64,000 bases of DNA from Arachnopeziza araneosa (Eukaryota > Ascomycota > Leotiomycetes > Helotiales > Arachnopezizaceae). Below, in pieces: positions 20,951-31,557 of this stretch. Position numbers and translations under genes: made by a program. Each line of letters opens with the position of its first letter. Position 1 is the stretch's first letter. The notes below the pieces were generated by a model. It had not been told where the DNA came from, ran no database searches, and worked only from the letters and a program-made list of their open reading frames with translations. The stretch is from NCBI GenBank assembly GCA_003988855.1, contig QYAI01000050.1:1-64000 (forward strand), given 5' to 3'.

Positions 20951-22571
20951 ATGGACACCAACGCACTTATCGATCTCGTCCACGAGGTGCAGGACCAACT
21001 CTGGGTCGACAAGGTAAACGAGACCTACAGAACAGGCCGTCTCTGCCAGTGGGTGTCGACTTTCCATCCCGACAAGCTTCCCTGTCAACTCGACGGTACC
21101 TTTCACAATGGCGCATTTAATGCCGGCGTCAAGATGGTCTTTAGTGACAGTACTGCCTGGATGGTTCGCTTCCCTCGTGTAGGGATGGTCTGTGACGAAT
21201 ACGCCGACGAGAAAGTTGCTATGGAGGTGACGGCCCTAAGTCTCATCCGCAACAGGACTACTATTCCCGTCCCGAGAGTCCAGGCGTGGGGTCCTGCTGC
21301 TAGTAATCTACTTGGCTTAGGTCCGTTTATCATAATGGACTTTATTAACGGCGTGAGCCTTAGCGACCTTCTCAAGGATCCTAACTCTAAGCGCCCCACC
21401 AGACTTATAAGGGAGGATATTAGTGATAGTAATATTGAAGTTATCTACAGGCAGTTGGCGAATTTTCTGCTTCAGCTCTTCAAGCTCGATTTTGACCGGA
21501 TCGGTAGCCTGCCGTTGCCAACTGCTCAAGGCCAAAGCCCTACACCGACACGCCCGCTAACATTCAAGGCACATAGCATCCTACAAAATGGAGGAGTTGA
21601 CACCTTTGGTACGGCTTGTTGCTTTCCTCTCTCTTTCGCTTCTTTAATGATTTGACCGAGTGCCTTAACTAAGCAAATGATTTCTAGGTGACCGAGGCCA
21701 AGGGTTTGCGACGACGACCGAGTATTTTCAATATGTCGTCGGCCAAGACTGGGAGCAGCTTGTTCACCAGCCGAACTCGACTGCTGGTTTCTATGATGCT
21801 CAGAACAGATATGTGGCGTTCAAGGTCCTAAAAGGCCTGATACCTGACTTGGTCAACGCGAAGTATGACCGTTGCAAGTTTAAGCTGATTTGCGATGATC
21901 TTGGCTTGGCGAATCTGATTGTCCGAGGCAGGGAAGATCTGACCGTCGTCGGAGTAGTAGACCTCGAGTGGTCATACATCGGACCTGCCCAGCTGTTTGG
22001 CTCGGCACCGTGGTGGCTTCTCCAAGACAGACCCGTCAACAGCGCGTGGGACTGCACGGGCGACGAGCCGCCTAATATTGCCGCCCGATACTTCAAATGC
22101 CTAGAGATTTTTATACGTATCTTAGAGGAGGAAGAGGCAAAAATGTCAGGGCACAAGGAGAGTGAGCTCTCTGGTCTCGTTAAATGGTCGCAAGCCTCTG
22201 GGGCCATGTGGCTACATATGCTCCTCTTATCCGGCTTCAACGACCATCGCAGCTTTCCCTTTACGCAGCTACGACGACATTTGGGGACTACTGAGTGGGC
22301 GAAGCGTGAAGAGGAATATAACAACGCAGAAGAGCTCGAGGCATTCGCGGTGCGGAAGGTGAGCGAGTTAGATGAGTACGATGATGCCTTGGAGAAGAGG
22401 GAGGAGGACAAAGCGCTCGTGGATAGCGGGAAGATGACAAAGGAGGCATTCATTGCCAACGCTCTAATAGAGCCCGGCTGTACCCCTTGTTCCTCGTCGT
22501 TTGTGGTCAACGATAAGACGAGAAATGACGAGGGGTTGTTCTATATGGTGGCTTGCGAGCTGCAGAGTTGA
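20951..22571 (+). CDS. Aminoglycoside phosphotransferase (APH)-fold kinase-like protein
   Basis: Exons 20951-21608 and 21688-22571, joined by a 79-nt intron (GTACGG to TTCTAG), give 513 residues in frame. Family features in order: AGVKMVFSDSTAWMVRFPRV (nucleotide-binding strand), EVTALSLIRNRTTIPVPRVQ, GPFIIMDFINGVSLSDLL (hinge), then ICDDLGLANLIV and VVGVVDLEWSYIGPAQLFGS. These last two are the catalytic and metal-binding loops of the PF01636 fold. The catalytic Asp and metal-ligand Asn are kept, but the usual His before the catalytic Asp (HxD) is Cys here. Such fungal proteins are mostly uncharacterised small-molecule kinases. The long charged C-terminal helix (about residues 400-470) is normal for this subgroup as I know it. 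Confidence 0.8.
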
Positions 22572-22937
22572 GAGGGGCTGCAAGGATTGAATGAGGAGGT
22601 GTTGCATGATGACCGCCAGCGTGGCTGCCTTCAGGAGTTGCGCGACTCGAAGCATGCTGGGCTCTGAAGCGTGAAACCTCGCAGCAAGTTAGACTCGTTT
22701 TTGACTCATAAGTGGATCAGCTCCGGCGTTGTAAAGATGCGATAGTGGTCAATGGCAATCGATACTAAAAAGCTGTTGAAGAGGCTGAGGTGATCCCCAG
22801 GTCAGTTTTGATCCACTTCGAGCATTAAGCCTGAGACATTTGAGGGTCGTCTGTTGTTCTGGGCTGTGTTTTGTCAAAGATCCTCCTGCTCTCACGAATC
22901 CTGGTTTGGAGATTGTATACGCTCCGGCGTTCACGAT
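22572..22937. other. Short intergenic stretch between convergent genes
   Basis: Shared 3' flank of the APH-like gene and the decayed MFS transporter. Nothing recognisable. Confidence 0.4.
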
Positions 22938-24771
22938 TCAGAAATGGTTGTAGACTTTAACAGCCATATTGACACCGTCATGCAAGCCCTGCATCAACAT
23001 TAGAAAGACATCGAGCTGATTCCCTGGCGGATATCACAGTCAAGACTTACGGAGCCAATCCACCACGGCAATCCTAGTCCCCATTCACCTATAGATATCC
23101 CACCGACCCAAGCCCCAGTCATTATTGGTATGCCAAAGACCAAGGCTAAGGTTTCAACAAAGGCTACAGCTACGTATGTACGAGCCATATGGGACTCTCC
23201 TAGAATATCGATAGTGATGTTGCTTATGATAGATAGGGTAAATAAATTCACACCATAACCAAGAGACAGGACCACGAATACTAGCTAAATTCAGAAACTG
23301 TGGTTTCCTTGGGAAATTTGAGCACTTACAAATTCCAAGCATCCATAGATCAGCAGAGAACGATACGAAGAGAAGACCGAAAATGAGTAATATGTTACTA
23401 ATATTAAGGTCGATCAGATTCACTGATGCGGCAAAGAAGTTTTTGTGAAGTGTGAGGTAAGACAGTACACCTGGGATGATGGCGATGAAGAGCACAAAGT
23501 TGACTAAGGCCTTGAGGGACAACATATATCCAGCCTAGGAATAATAAAGTTAGTAGCAAGGGCATGAAAGGAGACTAGATTGGATGGAAAAGACTATACA
23601 GTTGCCAGACTCATGTTGTAGCGCTTTGAAATATACAAAACAAGAACATTCAGTGTGGCTCTTTGCAAGGTATTTTAAAAAAAAATAGCTAGACAACAAC
23701 CGTAGTTCAGATTAGAAGTGAATAATATCTTGAAACCTTTGAGCTGTTGGCGAAGCCTCTTGAATGTTTTTTGTACGGCTGAAGGTAGATCTAACTTACC
23801 ATTTGCAGGAGGCTGCGATACTGGTGCTGAATCGTCCTCTTCAGCGTGGAGCAGCGACTCAGTCTCTGCTACAAGATGTGTTGGTTGGCCATTATCAGAC
23901 AAGCGTCGAGTCTCCGGAAGGATGGTAATTTTGGGTAAATCAAGACAAGGCAGCTTATACCAAGCCAGAAAGGTAGCCACAGACTGCGCTTCATCACGGT
24001 GGAGCTTAGCGCTGAGCCAATAAATTGAACGATCTGAGACGTTGACTGCGTGTAGGCAAATATTTTTGTACTTAAATCAGTTTCTTATGCCGTAATTGGA
24101 AACGTGCGAGAAATTACCGTTGAGACTCTTCATCAGCAACATCAGCGCAGACCACATTGAGATTGGCACCGAGAACACCAATAAAACAAAAGAATAAAAA
24201 AGAAAGGGCGCAGCAACCACAGCTCCAAAGAGAATAATCTGTAGAAGTATGCTGAGCATCGTGTAAGTAAGATAGCGAACAGGCAGGATTATTTTCTTCA
24301 CCAACTGAGATATACCACGTAATTGCTACAATAGCCGCCGTAGTGTTGATGATCAGAACGAATTTACGCCCAAACTTATCAGAGATGTAGCCCAAGGGGA
24401 TACTGGAGAAGAGTTCTATTTAATCAGTATTAGATTTTAGATTTAGACCAAAAATTCGTACTGCAAACAAGTTCGAGTGTTGATATCAAGCCAATTATGA
24501 ACGCAAGTTGTTCTTGGATATCATTTTATTTACAAAGTTCTTCTGCAACATCACCTCCGGGTCCAATTATCGAAGGATCATGTTTCGAGTAATATTCCCG
24601 GCAGATATTGAGTTCAAAGAGTCGATTGAGCGGTATGTTGTTGAGTCGATGCCCAAGTGTTGCCGTCAAAGTGATGATGCCAGCCACCCATGGCACGAGG
24701 CGGAGACGTAGCAAGCCTATTCTCTTTGCCCGGCTGAGAACATTCTGCTGCGTTGGATTTGTTTCAGACAT
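22938..24771 (-). pseudogene. Decayed MFS transporter
   Basis: Start MSETNPTQQNVLSRAKRIGL, end GLHDGVNMAVKVYNHF. MFS features are clear: IPLGYISDKFGRKFVLI is the loop 2-3 signature, ADVADEESQRTKIF, ITILPETRRLSD, and the second half YISKRYNMSLATAGYMLSLK through GIPIMTGAWVGG. Five spliceosomal introns are intact and in phase (24416-24461, 24071-24117, 23281-23329, 22989-23050, and one ending before GCTGGATAT near 23530). The frame is nevertheless broken. TAA codons occur at 24528-24526 (between CK and NDIQ) and 23677-23675 (between AIFF and NTLQ), and frame changes occur near 24300, near 24170 and near 23945. All sit inside conserved sequence, so this reads as a relatively young pseudogene. Both TAA codons could derive from CAA by C-to-T change. 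Confidence 0.75.
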
Positions 24772-25091
24772 AACTGTGAAATCCTTGATGTGGCAGGAAG
24801 TAATCAGCAACAAAACGAGGATATGCAAGTCAAGGTACGTTGAGGTGCAATCGAAACGGCGCGGCCCAAGGCTTCAGGCTTAACGTCAACCCGGATTAGG
24901 CAATCTGTTTTCCCCTAGCCCCCTAGTCGAAGAAGTGAGGTTGTTCCCCACAACTTTTATTATAGTGAAGGCGCAAACAGAACAGACAGAACAGACAGCA
25001 ATATAATCTTTCCTTAAATTTAATCTTGAACATCCAGAAAAAATCTAACATCCAACAACAATCAAAAATCCAAGCAATCAAACAATTCACA
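24772..25091. other. Intergenic stretch between the MFS relic and the 25092 frame
   Basis: No gene seen. The right part is a CA-rich leader with repeated acagac and caatcaaa motifs before the ATG at 25092. Confidence 0.4.
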
Positions 25092-25196
25092 ATGCCTTTC
25101 GTCAGCACTGGCTTTGGAGACAATCGCGCCGCCGAAGATCCCAATAATGAGGGCCAGAAGGTTTATCAGAGAAGTAAGCAGACTGTTCCAGTTTGA
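25092..25196 (+). CDS. Small open frame, 34 codons, preceded by a leader-like sequence
   Basis: MPFVSTGFGDNRAAEDPNNE begins the peptide, which ends QRSKQTVPV. The A/C-rich leader before the ATG (aatcaaacaattcacaATG) is a typical fungal translation context. A GTAAGC inside the frame near 25174 could be a splice donor, so a longer spliced product is possible. No family recognised. Confidence 0.3.
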   Translation: MPFVSTGFGDNRAAEDPNNEGQKVYQRSKQTVPV

Positions 25197-26874
25197 TTTG
25201 AATATTCCACCGTTTGTCTACCGAGGCGGGCCAGAGCGCTCTTCGCCGAACGCAAAAAAATCAAAATCGCAAACTGTCAATCCTCGTCTTAGACAAGCAC
25301 TCGAAACTTAAAATGCGGAGCTCTGAGATACTCATCTTTCATTGTCTGAAGTTTTTATCGACTTTGGTAGAGCAAAGATTGAGTATTTGAGCTTCCACTT
25401 TACGATTTCCTGACGCTTTGGCGAAAAGGCATTTAGCCCGCCTCGTACTTTGATAATTCAAACAATTCTTCAACAGTCATGTCTTATCCCGACTTCATAT
25501 TCTGAAATCCGGTCATTGCTCAAGACTCTAATCAGAATTACAGGAAGGGGTAATGTCCCAACCATTCGTGAATTGGAGGAGGGAGGGAAGATGAAGTGGA
25601 GGGAGAATGAAGAACCAAAGTAAGTTGTTGTTGGTTGATATTCCCAGCTCCACCTTTATTGGTTTCACACGATGCTCTTGTTTCAACAACATCATTACGC
25701 AAAAATGCAGTTTTGCTTTGCTTGAGGCATTCTAACAATTGTTTAGGCCAAGGGGTTGTTGGGCCCGGGTTCGTTGGTGTTGGCGGGATGCTTGGTATGT
25801 CTGAAAGGTTTATTTATTGTTTTTATCTGAAATGCTGATGGTAGATAGTCGAGCTAGTGAGGAAACACAAATCATGCTGGTTTGCGCTGTGTTGATTGGT
25901 ATTGCCGGTCTTTTGGTCATTATCAGTAAAATGACTCAACTTGTTAAGTGGTGGTGGGTATAGATTTTGAGGGGGGGGGAACTAGGTGCCAATACAATCA
26001 TCTCAACTACAAGGGTTGACCACTGCCTCCGTACCATTTCAACGCCAAAATTGCCCTTCTCGGTGTGACACAAAAAAGGAGCCGCTGGCGAAATATCTCA
26101 GACAGTATTTGCCTTCAGCATTGCTCTCTCTATGTGATTTTGTATCTGGATGTGTATTCGAAGGAGTCTCCCTCACCAAGATTCACGATGCATAAATCCT
26201 TTAGGCCTAGCTCAGTTCATTCATTTATGTGTCTTTCAGCGTGGCACTTTCTTCTTATCAGGATTTCCAGACCACCTCACAAGGCAGAACCAGCCCATCG
26301 AGACGCGAAGTCTACCAAATCGATTTGACAAGTCGACATATCAAGATCCCATCAAATTCTCTTCTCAGGACATGTCTGACTCGTAATGGCGCCGATGAAA
26401 CCTAGTGTCTAGTACAATATAGACGATCTTGGTGATAGGCTTCTGAAAATACTCGATTTTGATGAAATGAATAACAATCTATTGGCAGTCTAGTTCTATC
26501 CCAGACTTCAAGCACGGTTCTTATCAAATAAAATTGCAGGTTTAGACCTGCTAAGCAATACTAGTATCTAGAATTCTAAGAAATTCTAGAGAGACTAAGA
26601 CCGAACTAAACCTACAGCGAAGATGCTGAAGGTTGGTAGGTCTATCAATTGAGAACACGACATCTGCTTCAATTTTGAGCACAGATGTACAGATTTAAGT
26701 ATCCGCAATCTTATCGTAAGGCTATGCTGAGTGATAACCACATTTTGACCATTGCCTCACCACGATCGTACCTCTGGCAGCCATCGTCTGGTATGTCAAT
26801 GGGCACATGTCTACAACTCGCTTCCACCCTTCACATCATCCAAGAACCAGGACTACATTTAAAAACTTTCAGAG
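25197..26874. other. Intergenic stretch with dispersed repeat copy B
   Basis: No gene is supported. Besides copy B there is a short inverted repeat, tctagaatt at 26567-26575 and aattctaga at 26582-26590, and only unsupported open frames. Confidence 0.45.
25556..25900 (+). repeat. Dispersed repeat, copy B, split by 239 bp
   Basis: The left block aattggaggagggaggg...gaatgaag (25571-25612) and the right block agctagtg..acacaaatcatgctg (25852-25879) match copy A at 16319-16388, where they are contiguous. The 239 bp between them is either an insertion here or a deletion in copy A. Confidence 0.65.
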
Positions 26875-28555
26875 TCATGCGATGAGCCAGTCATTGTTTG
26901 ACGACTTTAGATGAACTAGCCAATCCGCCCCTGCTTCTCCTTGGCTTTTGCGTGCCCATATGCGTTGCAGAAGATCAACAGCACTAGATAGATAACCCCA
27001 AGGTAACGTGTATAGGGCCGTCTCAAAACGGGCGGAGACCCAAATGCGTTGATCGGGATTGTTGGTCTCGGCTCCAGCTATGAATGATGGCCAGCAGGTT
27101 GCTTTAAAGAAAGGGTCGTTGGGTGGAATATTTTTCAGATGGAGAACAATCTCTGATACGAGTTTCTCAAGTGGGTCTAGAGTTACTAAGACACTGTTTG
27201 TAAGCACATTAGCTCGTAAGATATAGATCTTCACTGCCGCTTTGTAGGCGCAACCTATGTGTGCGCGCATCTCCAAGTCGAATGACGATGAGACATGTTG
27301 TAGGGAACTCGCCCAGACATACGAATTGAAGGCATCTACTATTGGTAAGAGCTGATCCTTTTCCTTTGGAGACAGATCTTCTGGATTTGGCGGTTGAGAA
27401 CAACGAGACACGTCTCGGATGATCTGGAGCAGTAATGGCGGGCAGGAGAGACAAATATTTGCCTGTTCTTCTATTTCTGCTGAGGCGATGTCGAATAGAT
27501 TATCGTTTGGCCCTTTTACCAGGCTCGAGGCAGTCAGTGTAGTGCCAAGGGTGTCATATCTGCGCTCTCTTTCAGACACACGCTAATTACTTGTATGCTC
27601 GATGGGAGATTCTTACATTGCACAATTGGATATCAGGCAGTTTCTTAGACTGTTTAGGGCAGACAATTTTGACTTTCCATTATGCCGCAGGTATACCATT
27701 AGTTGTCTTGCACCTTCAGTGTGGAATCTCCATCCGTTTCTGCCCGAATCCAACAGTTCAAAGGTGATGAAAAGCATGATGGAGGCTAGAACGACGTCCG
27801 AATTTATAGAATCATTGTTCATAAGAGCCTCGGACAATTGTTGTAGAGCTCTATGTTTTGCTACAAGTGCATCTTTGTAGGCTTCTAATGATGCTCCTCG
27901 CCGTGCGCCTAGCTTCAAAGGGACTGTTCCCGTCGCGTTTGCAAGACGAAGAGCAGAATTCGCAATGATTATATGTTGCAACACTGGATGATCACCAGAA
28001 AGAGGTAGGAGGTCGCGGAATGGGTTCTGCTTTGGTAAATCATGGAGCACGAGATCTTTACAGACCTGTCTATCGTCTTTGACGCAGTAAGCCACTCTCT
28101 GCCTTTCCGCATATTAGGGGATAATTACAGTAAGACAAGTAGAACTTGGAGCTCTCGCTTAGATGATGAAAAACTGGATCACCCAGTTGCCTGCACCAAC
28201 TTGATATCGAATCGAGAGACGAGTTATTTTCAAATTCGCGAGATAACACCGTCCTAGGACTCAGGGCAAGACTGGTGCTGCAGACATGACGAGCAATAGG
28301 CTGAGTTTCTGATATCTTGGTCACAGCAAATGTCTTGCCCATCATCTTTCCACGACTTGCGACGCTTTCGGTCCAATGAAGGAACCTTCCATAGCCAAGG
28401 CATACCTGGCCAGTCGAGTGACACTTGGTACACGTAGGAATCGAGCGATCGCATCTACGGCGACTCCGACGACAGTTGTGACATGCCTTTATCGGGGATC
28501 CATTTGGCATTGAAAACGGCTCCATCGCGCGAAACTCATGTGGCCCAGAAGGCAA
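26875..28555 (-). CDS. Zn2Cys6 transcription factor with fungal_trans_2-type domain
   Basis: The N-terminal binuclear cluster is complete: ACHNCRRSRRRCDRSIPTC, then CHSTGQVC. The rest matches the PF11951-type domain, with SSKFYLSY, QVCKDLVLHDLPKQNPFRDL, HPVLQHIIIANSALRLAN, EAYKDALVAKHRALQQLSEA, LLDSGRNGWRFHTEGARQLM and ALYTLPWGYLSSAVDLLQRI. The second intron (27560-27616, 57 nt, GTAAGA to GCAG) is clean and in phase. The first junction, near 28110-28140, is not: the only in-phase GT-AG is a 34-nt candidate, unusually short here, so a frameshift cannot be excluded. The gene is divergent from the DHA2 transporter at 29092, separated by 536 bp, which suggests, but does not show, that it regulates that transporter. 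Confidence 0.75.
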
Positions 28556-29091
28556 GGTAGCTTGTACTAAACTCTGCTAAGTGACAGGATAGTGAGCCAG
28601 GAGTGGGGTTGATTCAACGTCAGAGGAAAGTTGGTAACGAAAATTCTACCTGCAATTAAAATGACAAGCATTTCTCCTCAGATATATGAGATAAAAATGT
28701 TGAAATGACATAGCTGACATTGTCTCGTTTATCTCAATTCAAAATAGCGGTCGGTAAGGCCAAGCGGCTCATGGATAGACTAATGCACAAGTTGTGCCTT
28801 GGCATCCCATTCCAGCTAAGCGTTCTTTCATCTTGATATTTCGACCAAATTGCATTCCAGTCACTCAAACCAAGAACTTCAATTGTGGCAACTGGCTTTG
28901 AAATACAAGATAAGCCGGCCCAAGAAGCAATATGATAGATATGTCATTCGAATAGACCATGGGGTGGAGAAGGGCGCTGGCCTAGCGGCAGCTTGGATTT
29001 CGCACATAAATACGTACATTCAGAGTTTTGACTTCTTGTTATATTCATTCTGTTGAGATCAGTCAATCTCTCTTCTTTCTGCCTCATACAT
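28556..29091. promoter_or_regulatory. Shared divergent promoter of the regulator-transporter pair
   Basis: This 536-bp region separates the start codons of the Zn2Cys6 regulator and the DHA2 transporter. It contains a cluster of CGG triplets (28748-28750, 28752-28754, 28765-28767), the half-site bound by Zn2Cys6 factors as a family, and a CCGG-containing site at about 28916. Their use is inference. Confidence 0.3.
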
Positions 29092-30766
29092 ATGTCTTCT
29101 ATGATGGAATTTGAGCAGAATGGCCCACTCACTAAAGACGCTGAAGTAGGCCTATCGGCCGGCACAATTTCAGAGGCGGACATTGAAAGGCTTGGTAGAC
29201 AGCGACCCGAGGCCTTTCGAACGTCCTTTGCAGAGATCGGGTTCTGCTTCTCTTTGCTCGCTTCCATGTTCATGGCAGTGAGGCTTCTTCCGAATATGCT
29301 CGCACTTGCTGACGCACCTCCCAGGAATATTTCATCAGCGGCTTCGGATTGATTGCTCCCACCCTAGCAACAGAACTCAGCATACCACAAGAACAACAGA
29401 TCTGGCCTGCAAGCGTCTTCTCACTCGTTGCTGGTGCTGTCCTGTTACCACTTTCACGAGTCGCCGACGTTTGGGGCAGTTATCGTGTTTTTGTCTGCGG
29501 GTTGTTTTGGTTTGCCATCTGGTCGCTGGTGTGTGGATTTAGTAAAACCTATCTGATGCTGATCTTTTGTCGTGCCCTTCAAGGCCTTGGACCTGGTGCT
29601 TTCCTCCCATCTGGAGTCATGCTCCTGGGGAGCACATATCGCCCCGGGCCCCGAAAGAACCTCGTTTTCAGCCTTTACGGTGCTTTGTCACCAGTTGGTT
29701 TCTTCGCTGGCATCTTCTGCGGAGGTATTAGCGGGGAGTATCTCTCATGGAGGTGGTATTTCTGGATCGGCGCGATTGCTCTTTTCGTCGTGGCACCTAT
29801 GGCGTTGCTAGCTGCTCCATCTGAGCCAGTACAAACGGAAGGCATCGGAATGGACTGGTTGGGTTTATTCACAGTCGTACCCGGTCTACTTTTGGTCGTC
29901 TATGCATTCACCGACAGCTCTCATACTCAACACGGCTGGGCCGCACCACAAATATACCTGACATTCATCATTGGCATGATTTTCCTTGGTGCTGCATTTT
30001 ACACCCAAGGCTGGGTGGCAACGGCGCCTTTGCTGCCGTTTGATTTGTTCGAAGTCCCCTCTATGGTCCCGCTTCTAATCTCGTGTTTTTTCTCTTTTGG
30101 TGTCTTTGGCATATATCTTCTCTACTCGAGCTTCTAGTATGCCTTTCTCTGCTTCGAGATCGTACTGTTCTGACTGTAAATAGTATTCAGTTCGTTTGTG
30201 GCGTTACTGGGTTACGAAGTGTTGCATGGTTTGTCCCGATGGCTGTTGGAGGGCTTATTCTCGCCACAGTGAGTGGCTTCACACTTCACCTTCTATCCGG
30301 CAAGGTCGCTTTGCTTGCTTCTGGCTCCGGCTACTTGATCAGCGTTGTTCTCTTCGCAACGATACCGCCCGAACACCCCAATTATTGGGCATACATCTTT
30401 CCTGCGATGCTAGGCGCCACTTTGGGAGTGGATGTCACTTATGGCGTTAGCAATATCTTTATCACTACCAGCTTGCCAAAGCGCAGGCAAGGTCTGGCTG
30501 GGGCGGTGATTAACAGTGTCTTGTTCTTGGGAATGAGCTTCTTTCTTGGAGTTGCGGATATGGTCGAGAGTACCCAGAACACAAAACTGAAACAGAAAGA
30601 GACGTACAAAACTGCATTCTTGTTTGCAACTGGCTCAGCTGTCGTCTCCTTGGTAATAATTGCTGCATTCGTCCGCATGGAAAAGGCCAAGAGCGATCTG
30701 ACGGCTGATGAGAGGGCCGAAGAACAACGGAAACAAATGACCCCTGGCATGGAAGTGCTAGGATAA
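29092..30766 (+). CDS. DHA2 family MFS drug:H+ antiporter
   Basis: Exons 29092-29277, 29325-30136 and 30184-30766 give 526 residues in frame; both introns are 47 nt with standard signals. Features of the 14-spanner DHA2 group: EYFISGFGLIAPTLATELSI, motif A-like LSRVADVWGSYRVFV, FCRALQGLGPGAFLPSGVML, and motif C-like GALSPVGFFAGIFCGGISGE with SWRWYFWIGAI. The second half has WFVPMAVGGLILATVSGF and KRRQGLAGAVINSVLFLGMS. These carriers export toxicants or secondary metabolites at the plasma membrane; the substrate is unknown. The ATG at 29092 is the first in frame with good spacing. Divergent pairing with a Zn2Cys6 regulator suggests inducible expression. Confidence 0.9.
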
Positions 30767-31557
30767 GAAGCGGATCTTCTCCTTATTACATCATAATCTT
30801 TAAACTTATTTTATAAAATCCGAAAGAAAGCGTGAACCTCAACCAGAATAAACAGTCCGCAAATTTCGTATTTCATACCAAGCTAGAGCCTTCAGCGACA
30901 GCGAACTCCACCCTGCTCCCAGGCAAGATTTTGATGATAGCGAGCCCAAATATATCTCCAAGTGCTGAACTGTCCCCATAGTTGTCCCGGAAATTGAAGA
31001 GATCTAACGTCATGTAGATGGAACTCTGTCGTGGTTGACGATAAGCACTGGACCCCCAGAACAGTAACCATAACCAGGAGGGCCGAAGAACAACCCGGAT
31101 ATTTCTCGTCTGGAATAGTTGGTAATTATGAAATCCGGCTTATGATAGAACGTTGGATAGACTGGTTCTGTTTGGACGTGACTGTACCTCTGTCAAGATC
31201 TGTTGATATGTTGCAGGTGAGTTTGGAACAGAACACGTGTTGCTTCAATGTCGAAACCGAACTTGAATATTGGCGTCTTATTTGTGGTATTATTTACTGG
31301 TAGACTTATCTAGTAATTATTTTAGTATCAATCAGTTTGAGAGCGTACATAGCTGCTGTTCACATATCTGCATTTACTGACTATATATGCCTACCATAGA
31401 TTGTCAAATCCAGGAAATAGCTGATTGTACAAAACATTCCCCAACTCCACCCAGCACCCATGGTGTTACCGTGATACGCCATACAAGATTCAAATCCAAC
31501 CTAGCCACAGATTCCAACAAATACACCGGGTATCATCACTCCCTTCGTACGCAAGCA
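30767..31557. other. Intergenic stretch with a possible decayed gene
   Basis: Apart from the coding-like minus-strand segments at 30873-31215, listed separately, no gene is supported. Confidence 0.35.
30873..31215 (-). pseudogene. Coding-like minus-strand segments, frame-shifted, family unknown
   Basis: Reading 31215 to about 31012 gives RYSHVQTEPVYPTFYHKPDF, SRREISGLFFGPPGYGYCSG and LIVNHDRVPST. One frame over, from about 31016 to the stop at 30875-30873, comes LDLFNFRDNYGDSSALGDIF then FGLAIIKILPGSRVEFAVAE. Both pieces have protein-like composition and abut, but no intron of plausible size joins them, so a frameshift is likely. A plus-strand frame over the same DNA (31031-31303) is the alternative reading. 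No family recognised. Confidence 0.25.

Noticed and set aside
21800..22510. Minus-strand 236-codon frame opposite the APH-like gene
   Set aside because: Ser-rich shadow of a conserved plus-strand coding exon.
28070..28555. Treating the first regulator exon as a complete short protein ending at 28070
   Set aside because: The conserved QVCKDLV...NPFRDL region follows immediately in another frame, so the stop is best explained by an intron or indel.
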